Positions 8,167-15,815 of a DNA stretch of 64,000 nt are shown piece after piece (position 1 is the first letter of the stretch; each line of letters begins with the position of its first letter). The position numbers were made by a program, and so were the translations under genes. Location of the stretch: assembly GCA_041441465.1 (NCBI GenBank), contig JASDSY010000003.1:1-64000 (forward strand). The letters run 5' to 3'. Below the pieces are notes generated by a model. It saw nothing but the letters and a program-made list of their open reading frames with translations, did not search any database and had not been told where the DNA came from. The DNA is from JASDSY01 sp041441465 (GTDB lineage Bacteria; Muiribacteriota; UBA9980).

Positions 8167-9332
8167 TCGTACTTTTATCTTTTATATTAATATTTTCATT
8201 CAGCGCCGTAGATAATGCCATCGCACCGATGGTCAAAACCCTTCATAGTTACTATTCGGTCGACCTCGAAAAAGTAATCTGGCTGATTTCTTACTGCACA
8301 TTCGGAATATTATTCGGCATAGTCATCGGCCCCGCTTTTATCGCAAGCTTCAACGCCAAAAAAGTAATCGCCTCCGCTGCAATCGGAATGAGCGCCATGC
8401 TCGCTCTGTTTTTACTAACTCCGCAGTTTTTGGGCGCATTGCTGTTCCGGACTTTATTCGGGATTTTTCTCGGTGTTGCCGCTTCGAGCATGTGGTGGAT
8501 AACATATTACGGAGTAAACAAACATTATTATCAGGCCATGGTGATAGTTTTAATGTCAGCCAGACCGCTCGCCCTCGCGCTCGGCGTTCCGGCCGCCGGA
8601 TTGATCGCGGCAAATTACGACTGGCGTTACGGCTTTTACTTGTTTCTTGGCTTGATAGCCCTTTCAGGATTAACACTCACATTCTCGCTTCAGGGCGATT
8701 CGCAGGCCAAAGAAAAATTCAGCCCTTTCAAAATTATTACTGAATATATAAACGCGTTTAAAGTCAAAAATCTTACGAAATATTACTCCGGCATGGTTTT
8801 AAACAGAATGTGCTACTTCGGTTTTTATTCATTCCAGGGCGTATGGTTCATAAAACATTATAACGCCAGCCTTGAATCCATAAGCCAGGCTTTATTTTTT
8901 ATAGGCCTTGCCGAAACTGCGATTAATTTCGCGGCGCCTGCTTTATTAAAAAAAATCGGCGCTGAAAGGCTTTTCACTATAAGCATAATCTCGTCAGGCG
9001 TTATATTCGCCATATTTATTCAGGGAGTTCTATCATTTTATGCTGCTGTATTCATGATAGCTTTATTTATGGTCCTCGACAGGCTGTATGTCGTGACATC
9101 AGTAATCGCCATTCCCGAAATGTTCGCCGAAGCCCAAAATAAAACGATATTCGGAAGCCTCAACACGCTTACAGCATGGCTCGGCCTCGGGATAATATCC
9201 TGGATACAGGGCCGTTTTACCAACGAAATCGGAATCAGCGCCATGCAAAACCTTCTTCTGCTGTCTTTTATAGCCGGCTCGGCACTGATTTATAAGGTGC
9301 AATACGAAACCGTGTTCAGCAAAAATAAGTAA
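8151..9332 (+). CDS. Major facilitator superfamily exporter
   Basis: The 393-residue protein (from a TTG start) has about 12 hydrophobic helices, beginning LREKLIVLLSFILIFSFSAVDN, and the two-halves layout of MFS permeases; the CHO-like loop at about 205-225 separates the halves. I chose TTG 8151 because GGAGG (8139-8143) stands seven bases before it; a further upstream ATG at 8076 would give a basic N-terminus and a 91-base overlap without an SD. It overlaps the ATP-grasp gene by 16 bases. Being last in the operon, it is probably the exporter (or importer) of the pathway product. Substrate unknown. Confidence 0.8.
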   Translation: MREKLIVLLSFILIFSFSAVDNAIAPMVKTLHSYYSVDLEKVIWLISYCTFGILFGIVIGPAFIASFNAKKVIASAAIGMSAMLALFLLTPQFLGALLFRTLFGIFLGVAASSMWWITYYGVNKHYYQAMVIVLMSARPLALALGVPAAGLIAANYDWRYGFYLFLGLIALSGLTLTFSLQGDSQAKEKFSPFKIITEYINAFKVKNLTKYYSGMVLNRMCYFGFYSFQGVWFIKHYNASLESISQALFFIGLAETAINFAAPALLKKIGAERLFTISIISSGVIFAIFIQGVLSFYAAVFMIALFMVLDRLYVVTSVIAIPEMFAEAQNKTIFGSLNTLTAWLGLGIISWIQGRFTNEIGISAMQNLLLLSFIAGSALIYKVQYETVFSKNK

Positions 9333-9341
9333 AATCACTTC

Positions 9342-9370
9342 TTGCAAAAATCGAAAAAATATTTTAAAAT
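9342..9370 (+). promoter_or_regulatory. Putative promoter of the FloA-NfeD-like gene
   Basis: TTGCAA (9342-9347), 17-base spacer, TAAAAT (9365-9370), 84 bases before the ATG at 9454. Confidence 0.5.
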
Positions 9371-9453
9371 ATGTGTCTAATAATTAATTTTGTTTTATGA
9401 CTTTTACGGCCCAATTTTTTTGCGTCTTAATTTTTTTATAAAAAGGATTGAAA

Positions 9454-10065
9454 ATGCATTTACTTTGTTTGCTGAGCAATGCGTCGGAACCGCAAACCGG
9501 CCTGGTCATGCTCGTGATTTTTTTTACGCTGCTTGTTTTCGTTTTTTCAGTTTTAGTGCCGATTCCAATGTGGATTACAGCGCGCAGGGCAGGAGTAAAA
9601 ATCGAATTAGTGAGCTTTATCGCAATGCGCATGCGCGGCGTTAATCCGGTTAAAATAGTATTGCCCCTGATCGAAGCCGCTGAAGGCGGTTTAAAAGATA
9701 TCGACATTTATAAACTCGAGGCGCTTCTATTAGCCGGAGGCAATCCCGGCCAGGTAGTAACCGCAATGGTCATAGCAGGCGATCATAATATCCCGCTGAA
9801 TTTTAACGAAGCCTCCGCAATCGATCTTGCCGGGTTCGACATTTTAACCGTCGTAACAGACGCTTTAAAACAGGGCAGCAATAAAATCTGCCTTACCGAT
9901 AAAATAGGAATAGCCGTGACCAATCGAGAACCAAACGGAAACATCGACATAAGAATCGAAGACAGGATAATTCACGCAGTCTGCCGTGACGGTGAAATTC
10001 AGGCCGGTTCATCAGTTAAAATTTCATCGCTCGATAATAACGTCATAAATGTAACCCGCGCCTGA
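9454..10065 (+). CDS. FloA N-terminal region fused to an NfeD-type OB domain
   Basis: The 203-residue protein has an N-terminal membrane hairpin (about residues 15-45) and then a region that closely follows the start of flotillin-like FloA (UPF0365/YqfA): PMWITARRAGVKIELVSFIAMRMRGV, LEALLLAGGN, and AIDLAGFDIL. The remaining SPFH and coiled-coil part of FloA (normally about 330 residues in all) is absent. Instead, about residues 145-201 look like an NfeD OB-fold domain (GIAVTNREPNGNIDI, HAVCRDGEIQAGSSVKI). NfeD and flotillins are usual operon partners that organise membrane microdomains, so a direct fusion is meaningful. ATG 9454 is chosen over an upstream TTG at 9448 because AAAAGG lies at correct spacing. 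FloA homology is clear; the NfeD part is shorter and less certain. Confidence 0.7.
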   Translation: MHLLCLLSNASEPQTGLVMLVIFFTLLVFVFSVLVPIPMWITARRAGVKIELVSFIAMRMRGVNPVKIVLPLIEAAEGGLKDIDIYKLEALLLAGGNPGQVVTAMVIAGDHNIPLNFNEASAIDLAGFDILTVVTDALKQGSNKICLTDKIGIAVTNREPNGNIDIRIEDRIIHAVCRDGEIQAGSSVKISSLDNNVINVTRA

Positions 10066-10359
10066 CTATAGCCGCGATAACGTAAAAATATCCCTGAACC
10101 TTTCATGAAATTCCGCTGAATTTTTTCCGGAATATTAAACCAAAATATGTGTATATATAACTTAACTTTCGCCGTATCAATAATGACAGTTATTTTTTTA
10201 TAAAATTTCAAAATTCATAAAAAATTTTTAATATAATTACGTTGAATCTTTATTAAAGAAAGATAGTTTATAAAATAACATGCTTTAAAATATAAAATTC
10301 TATCAGGAAATTCAATCAAATATCAGGAGTAAATTCTAAAGATCGCAAGGAGACCAGTA
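10066..10359. other. Intergenic region before the AsmA-like gene
   Basis: About 290 AT-rich bases with no gene. A TATAAT at 10232-10237 has no convincing -35 partner. No terminator with a clear T-tract is seen after the FloA-NfeD gene. Confidence 0.3.
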
Positions 10360-11532
10360 ATGTTATTAAGATCAAAAATCAAAAAAATATTTTTCATCGC
10401 TTTATTCTCTTTTTATTTAAGCTCAATTTGCCAGTCCGGAATTTCATTCGCCGCCGATACGAATAATTTCGACACGAATTCTGTCGGAATTTCGACTGAA
10501 ATAAATAACGCTACCGTTAACATCAAGGAACTGCCTTTTCCGATAACAAATATATCGGGAAAAGTTAAATGGCTCATAAACGGCACAGAAATCAACGATG
10601 TCAAATTTAAAATCCTGAATTCTGACTTCAGCGCCAGCGGCTTGATCGGCAAGGGCGACGCGCCCCATAAATTCAAAGTCGTTTCTGAAGCCCTGAAATT
10701 TGAAGATATTCAAAAATTATGGCCGGTAATGAGCTCCATAAAACTTCCGGGAAGCTTTAAATTCGAGTGCAATGTAAGCGGCCTCGCGAATAATCCGACA
10801 GCCGAAGGATTAATCACAATGCCTTCCTCGAAATTCGATTTCGGCGAAATACTGCCGCAGTTAAAAGGAATCGATATCTCAAATATAAGCTCAAAATTTA
10901 AAGCCAATAAAAATATATATGATATTTCAGATTTCAAATTCAACATACTCGACGGAATCGTGAAACTCGGCGCGCATTATAACACAAACGCCACCAGCGA
11001 AGCTGAGCTTTCATTCCATGTTTCTGAAGTGAACGCCGAAAAAATAACAAAATATTTCGAGCAATACAAAGATAAAATATCAGGAAAAATTAACGCTAAT
11101 TTTAAGGTTAAAAATGTTTTGAACAAGGAAAAAATGTTTCTCGACGGAAACATAAACTTCACTAACGGCACGATTAAAGGTCTTGAGGCATTAAAAAAAT
11201 TAGGCCAGGCGATAAAAAAAGACAATCTCGAAAACTTGAATTATAAAAAAATAGGCGGCAATTTCAAGCTCTTTACAAACCAGAAAATCGAATTTAACGA
11301 ATTCGAGGTTGTTTCTGAATTATTAAACCTCAAAACAAGCGGATTAATCGATGAAAATAAAAATATCAACGCAAAATTAATGGCTGATATCGCAGGAGAT
11401 AAGCTCGCCGGCGGCTTGAAAAATAATAAATTCGGAAACATCCTGAAAAACGTGATTAAAAAGGTAAAAGGAAATTTTAACGTGACCGGCACGACTAACG
11501 ACCCTAAATTCGAGCTCATGCTCGGACAATAA
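10360..11532 (+). CDS. Exported AsmA-like protein
   Basis: The 390-residue protein has a signal peptide (about residues 1-31, ISFAAD cleavage region) and then repeating amphipathic beta strands of the AsmA/TamB kind: ISGKVKWLINGTEINDVKF, GSFKFECNVSGLANNPTAEG, GKINANFKVKNV, and the C-terminal KGNFNVTGTTNDPKFEL. AsmA-like proteins form long grooves that move lipids between inner and outer membrane. This one is short and lacks a membrane anchor after the signal sequence, so it may be periplasmic. It points to a two-membrane envelope. SD AAGGAG precedes the ATG. MoxR follows after 22 bases, which suggests cotranscription. Confidence 0.7.
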   Translation: MLLRSKIKKIFFIALFSFYLSSICQSGISFAADTNNFDTNSVGISTEINNATVNIKELPFPITNISGKVKWLINGTEINDVKFKILNSDFSASGLIGKGDAPHKFKVVSEALKFEDIQKLWPVMSSIKLPGSFKFECNVSGLANNPTAEGLITMPSSKFDFGEILPQLKGIDISNISSKFKANKNIYDISDFKFNILDGIVKLGAHYNTNATSEAELSFHVSEVNAEKITKYFEQYKDKISGKINANFKVKNVLNKEKMFLDGNINFTNGTIKGLEALKKLGQAIKKDNLENLNYKKIGGNFKLFTNQKIEFNEFEVVSELLNLKTSGLIDENKNINAKLMADIAGDKLAGGLKNNKFGNILKNVIKKVKGNFNVTGTTNDPKFELMLGQ

Positions 11533-11554
11533 AAAATATAAAAGGTGAATTGAT

Positions 11555-12436
11555 TTGGAAAAAGTTACAATCGAAAATATAAATTTAAGCCTTGCGCATC
11601 CCGACGAATTAAACCTACGCTGGGTCGGCCAGGACGATCTTGTAAGACAGCTTCTCGCGTGCTGGTTCGTCGAAAACGATAATGATTATCCTTTAAATCC
11701 GAGGCTTCTGGGTAAACCTGGAGTCGGAAAAACTACGCTGGCATACACCGCGGCGACAATGCTGAAACGGCCGGTTTACTTATTCCAGGCGACAATGGAC
11801 ACCCGGCCCGAAGACCTCATAATAACGCCTGTAATCGGCCAGAATAATTCCATACAATACGTCGCCTCGCCGCTTGTCACCGCAATGATAAAAGGCGGAG
11901 TCTGCATCCTCGACGAAGGCAACCGCATGAGCGAAAAAGCGTGGGCGTCTCTCGCGCCGCTTCTGGACACAAGACGCTATGTCGAATCGATAATCGCCGG
12001 AATTAAAGTGCCGGCCCACAAAGATTTCAGAATATGCGTCACAATGAACGAGGATTCATCAACCTACGAACTGCCCGAATACATACACTCCAGGCTGCAG
12101 CCGCAAATATATATCGATTTCCCCGAACGCGACGAGGAACTGCTCATATTGCGCCATAATCTTTCTCACGCGCCCGAAGAAGTGCTGGAATATATAGCCG
12201 ATTTTTTGCAGCTCGCCCATAAGGCCGACGAAGTATATACAGTCAGGGACGGAATAAACATAGGCCGTTACGCGCTGAAAACGTTAAATTGCGGATACGA
12301 GCTTAATTTCTTTAATAACCAGCCGCAGTATGCTTCTTCCGAAACCGATTCCATGGGTAATAAAAAGTATTCAGCCGCTATAAAAAATGCCGTCAAAATG
12401 GTCCTTGGCGACGAGGGCTTAAATTATGCCAGGTAA
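11555..12436 (+). CDS. MoxR-family AAA+ ATPase
   Basis: The 293-residue protein has Walker A GKPGVGKTT (about residues 52-60), Walker B CILDEGNRMS (about 115-124), sensor-1-like CVTMNED (about 160-166) and an arginine-finger region SRLQPQ. MoxR ATPases act as chaperone-like remodellers, generally for VWA-domain or metal-dependent partners. The start is TTG 11555 with AAAGGTG eight bases before; no ATG is available nearby. It overlaps the next gene by 11 bases. The usual VWA partner is missing; the partner here is the TraB/DUF5682-like protein. Function of the pair is unknown. Confidence 0.88.
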   Translation: MEKVTIENINLSLAHPDELNLRWVGQDDLVRQLLACWFVENDNDYPLNPRLLGKPGVGKTTLAYTAATMLKRPVYLFQATMDTRPEDLIITPVIGQNNSIQYVASPLVTAMIKGGVCILDEGNRMSEKAWASLAPLLDTRRYVESIIAGIKVPAHKDFRICVTMNEDSSTYELPEYIHSRLQPQIYIDFPERDEELLILRHNLSHAPEEVLEYIADFLQLAHKADEVYTVRDGINIGRYALKTLNCGYELNFFNNQPQYASSETDSMGNKKYSAAIKNAVKMVLGDEGLNYAR

Positions 12437-14765
12437 TAATGAACAAAACGATTTAAATCCGCTCCGGCATAACGGCGGATACCTCGATTTCAGAGAATAT
12501 TCAAATTCAGGCATATTCAATAAAGACAATATATACTTTATGCCTATATTACACGGCTCGTTCGAGTTCGGCATCTGCGCCGGTCTTTTAGTCCGTGAGT
12601 TAAAACCCGACTGCATCGCTCTCGAACTGCCGCCGCAAATGAAGGCGCCGTATTTAAAGGCCGTCGAAAGACTGCCTTTCATATCCGCGGTATGCGTTGA
12701 ATCCAAGTCAGTCCTGACATATCATCTTGTCGAACCGCAGGACGCCATGTCCGAAGCCGTACGCTCATTCGGCGCTGAAAACAAAGAAAATATTCACCTT
12801 ATCGACTATTTTTGCGACGGCTATAAGGAGCACTCCGATAAATTCCCTGATTCATACGCCATAAATGTCGTCGGTTACGTTAATTACTGCCTTAAATATT
12901 TCGATACTCAGAAAAACCTCGGCATAACGGAACGCGAAAACGAAGACATAGTGAGAGAGCAATATATGGCAGCCAATCTCCAGGAGCTGTCGCGTAAATA
13001 TAAAAAAATCCTGTTCGTCTGCGGACTTTATCATTACCCGGCGATATTCAAAATGCTCGATTATAATAACGCCATACCGTTAGTCAGAAATAATATCGAA
13101 AAAGCTTATCTGACAAATCTTTCGGAAGAATCTCATAAAAGCGTATTGAGCGAATACGCCTACATGATAAAACACTTCGAACTCCAGAAAAAAGCCACGC
13201 TTGCCGAATTAAACGCCAATACTGCCAATGAGCAAATTAAATCTCAAAATGGCGGCATTGATAATGAATTAAAAGATAAATTCGCGGAATGCGGCAGCCG
13301 AGTTCAAACTGAAAGAAACGATAATCCGGAAGAAAGCGGCGAAAATAAAAAAGACGCCCAAAGCAACATAATCAATTTCTTAAACTTCTTAAATAAGTTT
13401 AATTCCGGCAAAAATGAACATAACACGGCCGCGACGTCTGAAAATGAGGCTGAATATCACAATCAAACAAATATGAAAGACATGGAATCTGACAAAGCTT
13501 TCGGCCGCGCACCAAATCAGGCAAATCATAATTTCAGGAAAGCTGAAAACAGCAGTATTTCATTAAAAAATGATAAAATTTTCGATAACAAGCTCGAAGA
13601 CCTTGAAATACAATATTCGTTCGCCAGCATCACAGAACTTGACCGCGAAAAAATAAATTTCAAACTTATTAAAGCCGCAGCTATAATGTATTTTAAAAAT
13701 ACAGGCTCGGAAATTCCGCGCACCGCGTTTCCTGTTTTATTTAAGTTTCTGAAAAATTATTTAAGATTAAAAGGCTGCCTTTCGGCCACGATATACGATC
13801 TGATAATCGGCGCGCGCGCAATCGCTGACGATAATTTCGCTTATGAAGTTTTTGATATGGCGACAAATTATCCGTGGCTCGACCACACAAACAGTTATGC
13901 GACTTTAAACATAACGCTCGAAGACTTGAAAATTGACGGCAAAAAAATAACATTTCACAGGCGTTTGAAATCCATGCGCCAGATGTTCGAGCCGTTTTTA
14001 AAAAGGCGCAAAAAAGAAGGCTCACCAGGCGAGTGGCTCAAAGAATGGAATGAAAATCAGGATTCGATGTGCTCATATCAGCCTGAGGACATTGCTATCG
14101 AAAACTTCGGAAATTTTTTAAGAAGAAAAGCCAAAGCGATTTTAACCGATGAGCAATGCCGCATCGAACCCTTCACAACGTCGCTGATGGACGGCGTTGA
14201 TATGCGCGAAACCATAAAAAATTACCATATCAACAAAAAACTTTATGTTAAAATCGGACGGTTCGCTGCAGGCAAAGTCGGCTCAGTAGTTTTTATATTC
14301 GATGACGACCTGCCGGCTGGAAGTTCCGGAGTTGAAAAATACCCATGGAAAATGACATGGCTCGGCGAGCATCATCAGGAATCGGATATGGCATTTTACT
14401 CTACTAAACCCGGTGAAAAAGTTGTAGGCCCCGGAATATCAAGATGCGAATACGGCGGCTTCATGCTTTCATTTCCGCCGCTCAGGCTTTACGACGTATG
14501 GTCCGACCCTTACTATTTCGCCGCCAAAACCAAGCCTGAAAAACTTCTGATGGCTGCCATCGATTATTCGCTTGAAAAATACATAGTTTATTGCGCAAAA
14601 AAACCGCCGCGTTCATTTTTCAAAAATATAGCCGCTAAACTCGGAAAAAAAATAGTTTTCGTTCCGATGGGCCAGCTTTCTCCGGGGACCATAAAAAAAT
14701 TGCAGGTAATGCACATACTTTCTGATAAGAATAAGCGCGCCGTCGCCAAAGATTATATCTGGTAA
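12426..14765 (+). CDS. MoxR-linked TraB/DUF5682-like large protein
   Basis: The 779-residue product begins with a TraB/TIKI-like domain (about residues 35-225): PILHGSFEFG and a strand-helix-strand ending IALELPP, then VCGLYHYPAIF near residues 198-208, matching the GxxH and glutamate positions of the EreA/TraB/PrgY group. Residues about 260-395 are a low-complexity Asn/Glu/Lys-rich linker. The C-terminal half (about 400-779) is folded and conserved-looking (KVGSVVFIFDDDLP, PWKMTWLGEHHQESD) but I do not recognise it. Large proteins of DUF5682 type are known beside MoxR and VWA genes. The 11-base overlap with moxR implies a stoichiometric pair. A role as peptidase/hydrolase remodelled by MoxR is a guess. 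Confidence 0.6.
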   Translation: MPGNNEQNDLNPLRHNGGYLDFREYSNSGIFNKDNIYFMPILHGSFEFGICAGLLVRELKPDCIALELPPQMKAPYLKAVERLPFISAVCVESKSVLTYHLVEPQDAMSEAVRSFGAENKENIHLIDYFCDGYKEHSDKFPDSYAINVVGYVNYCLKYFDTQKNLGITERENEDIVREQYMAANLQELSRKYKKILFVCGLYHYPAIFKMLDYNNAIPLVRNNIEKAYLTNLSEESHKSVLSEYAYMIKHFELQKKATLAELNANTANEQIKSQNGGIDNELKDKFAECGSRVQTERNDNPEESGENKKDAQSNIINFLNFLNKFNSGKNEHNTAATSENEAEYHNQTNMKDMESDKAFGRAPNQANHNFRKAENSSISLKNDKIFDNKLEDLEIQYSFASITELDREKINFKLIKAAAIMYFKNTGSEIPRTAFPVLFKFLKNYLRLKGCLSATIYDLIIGARAIADDNFAYEVFDMATNYPWLDHTNSYATLNITLEDLKIDGKKITFHRRLKSMRQMFEPFLKRRKKEGSPGEWLKEWNENQDSMCSYQPEDIAIENFGNFLRRKAKAILTDEQCRIEPFTTSLMDGVDMRETIKNYHINKKLYVKIGRFAAGKVGSVVFIFDDDLPAGSSGVEKYPWKMTWLGEHHQESDMAFYSTKPGEKVVGPGISRCEYGGFMLSFPPLRLYDVWSDPYYFAAKTKPEKLLMAAIDYSLEKYIVYCAKKPPRSFFKNIAAKLGKKIVFVPMGQLSPGTIKKLQVMHILSDKNKRAVAKDYIW

Positions 14766-14886
14766 GAAAAAATATATCTATTTTTTAATTCCTTATTTCC
14801 AGATATTTTAAGATATAAAACTTAAATAATTAAGACAAAAAATAAAAACAGCAAAAATCACAAATAAAAATGAAAAGAGGAAAAAA

Positions 14887-15507
14887 ATGAAACCATTTGT
14901 TTTAGGCATTGCCGGCGGTTCAGGCTCAGGCAAAACCACGGTAGCCAAAAAAATTCTCGAACAGATAAATGACGCGCCGGTCATTTTTCTTGACCACGAC
15001 TCATATTATAAGGACCAGTCAAATTTAAAATTAGAGGAACGCGCTAAAATCAATTACGACCACCCGGATGCGCTTGATAATGACCTTCTCCTCGAGCATT
15101 TGAAAGATTTAAAAAGCGGAAAAACCATAAATAAGCCAATTTATAACTTTGTGACCTATACAAGATCTAACGAGACCATAACGATCGAACCTAAACCGTT
15201 AATAGTTCTTGAAGGTTTTTTAATATTCGTGGATCCGCGTATCAGACAGATGTGCGATATAAAAATATTCGTCGATACCGATGACGATGTCCGCATAATA
15301 AGACGAATCGAACGCGATATGCAGGAGCGCGGACGCTCGCTCGAATCGATAATAAAACAATATTTTTCAACGGTAAGGCCGATGCACCAGCAATTTGTCG
15401 AACCGTCAAAACGCTACGCGGATTTGATCATACCTTACGGCGGCCACAACCAGATTGCCGTCGATATGGTCGTTAACCAGCTTCGCTCTGTCATAAACGA
15501 AAATTAA
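14887..15507 (+). CDS. udk: Uridine kinase
   Basis: The 206-residue protein has the P-loop GGSGSGKTT (about residues 10-18), the substrate segment FLDHDSYYKDQ (about 35-45), the base-recognition NYDHPDALDNDLL (about 58-70), and the lid region RRIERDMQERGRS. All match uridine/cytidine kinase (uridine to UMP with ATP or GTP), a pyrimidine salvage enzyme of the usual 205-215 residues. SD AGAGG precedes the ATG. It is a single gene followed by a strong terminator. Confidence 0.93.
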   Translation: MKPFVLGIAGGSGSGKTTVAKKILEQINDAPVIFLDHDSYYKDQSNLKLEERAKINYDHPDALDNDLLLEHLKDLKSGKTINKPIYNFVTYTRSNETITIEPKPLIVLEGFLIFVDPRIRQMCDIKIFVDTDDDVRIIRRIERDMQERGRSLESIIKQYFSTVRPMHQQFVEPSKRYADLIIPYGGHNQIAVDMVVNQLRSVINEN

Positions 15508-15544
15508 AATAGTTAATTAATTATTACCTTTAATATAAAATCAC

Positions 15545-15579
15545 AAAAACGCGTTTAAAAATTACTTAAACGCGTTTTT
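15545..15579. terminator. Rho-independent terminator after udk
   Basis: A perfect 14-bp stem (AAAAACGCGTTTAA / TTAAACGCGTTTTT) with a 7-base loop and built-in T-run; symmetric, so it can act in both directions. Confidence 0.85.
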
Positions 15580-15614
15580 GCGTGATAAATTCATTAAAAA
15601 TTTTCAATGCATCA

Positions 15615-15643
15615 TTGACCAAGTCATTATAATTTGGTAAAAT
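15615..15643 (+). promoter_or_regulatory. Putative promoter of the permuted papain-like gene
   Basis: TTGACC (15615-15620), 17-base spacer, TAAAAT (15638-15643). It leaves a leader of about 165 bases before the ATG at 15816; no riboswitch fold was recognised in it. Confidence 0.55.
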
Positions 15644-15815
15644 AAAGATATATACTCAAAAATTTAATAATTACTTCCTTATGCTTGAAACGGTTAAAAA
15701 TTTCAAGTAAAAATGTCAACGATTCAATTAAATAGTATGGATTTACGAATTTTTATCAGTAACTTTAAGTAATTGATTTTTTATTGTATTGATTTTTTAT
15801 AAGGGAGTAATTTTT

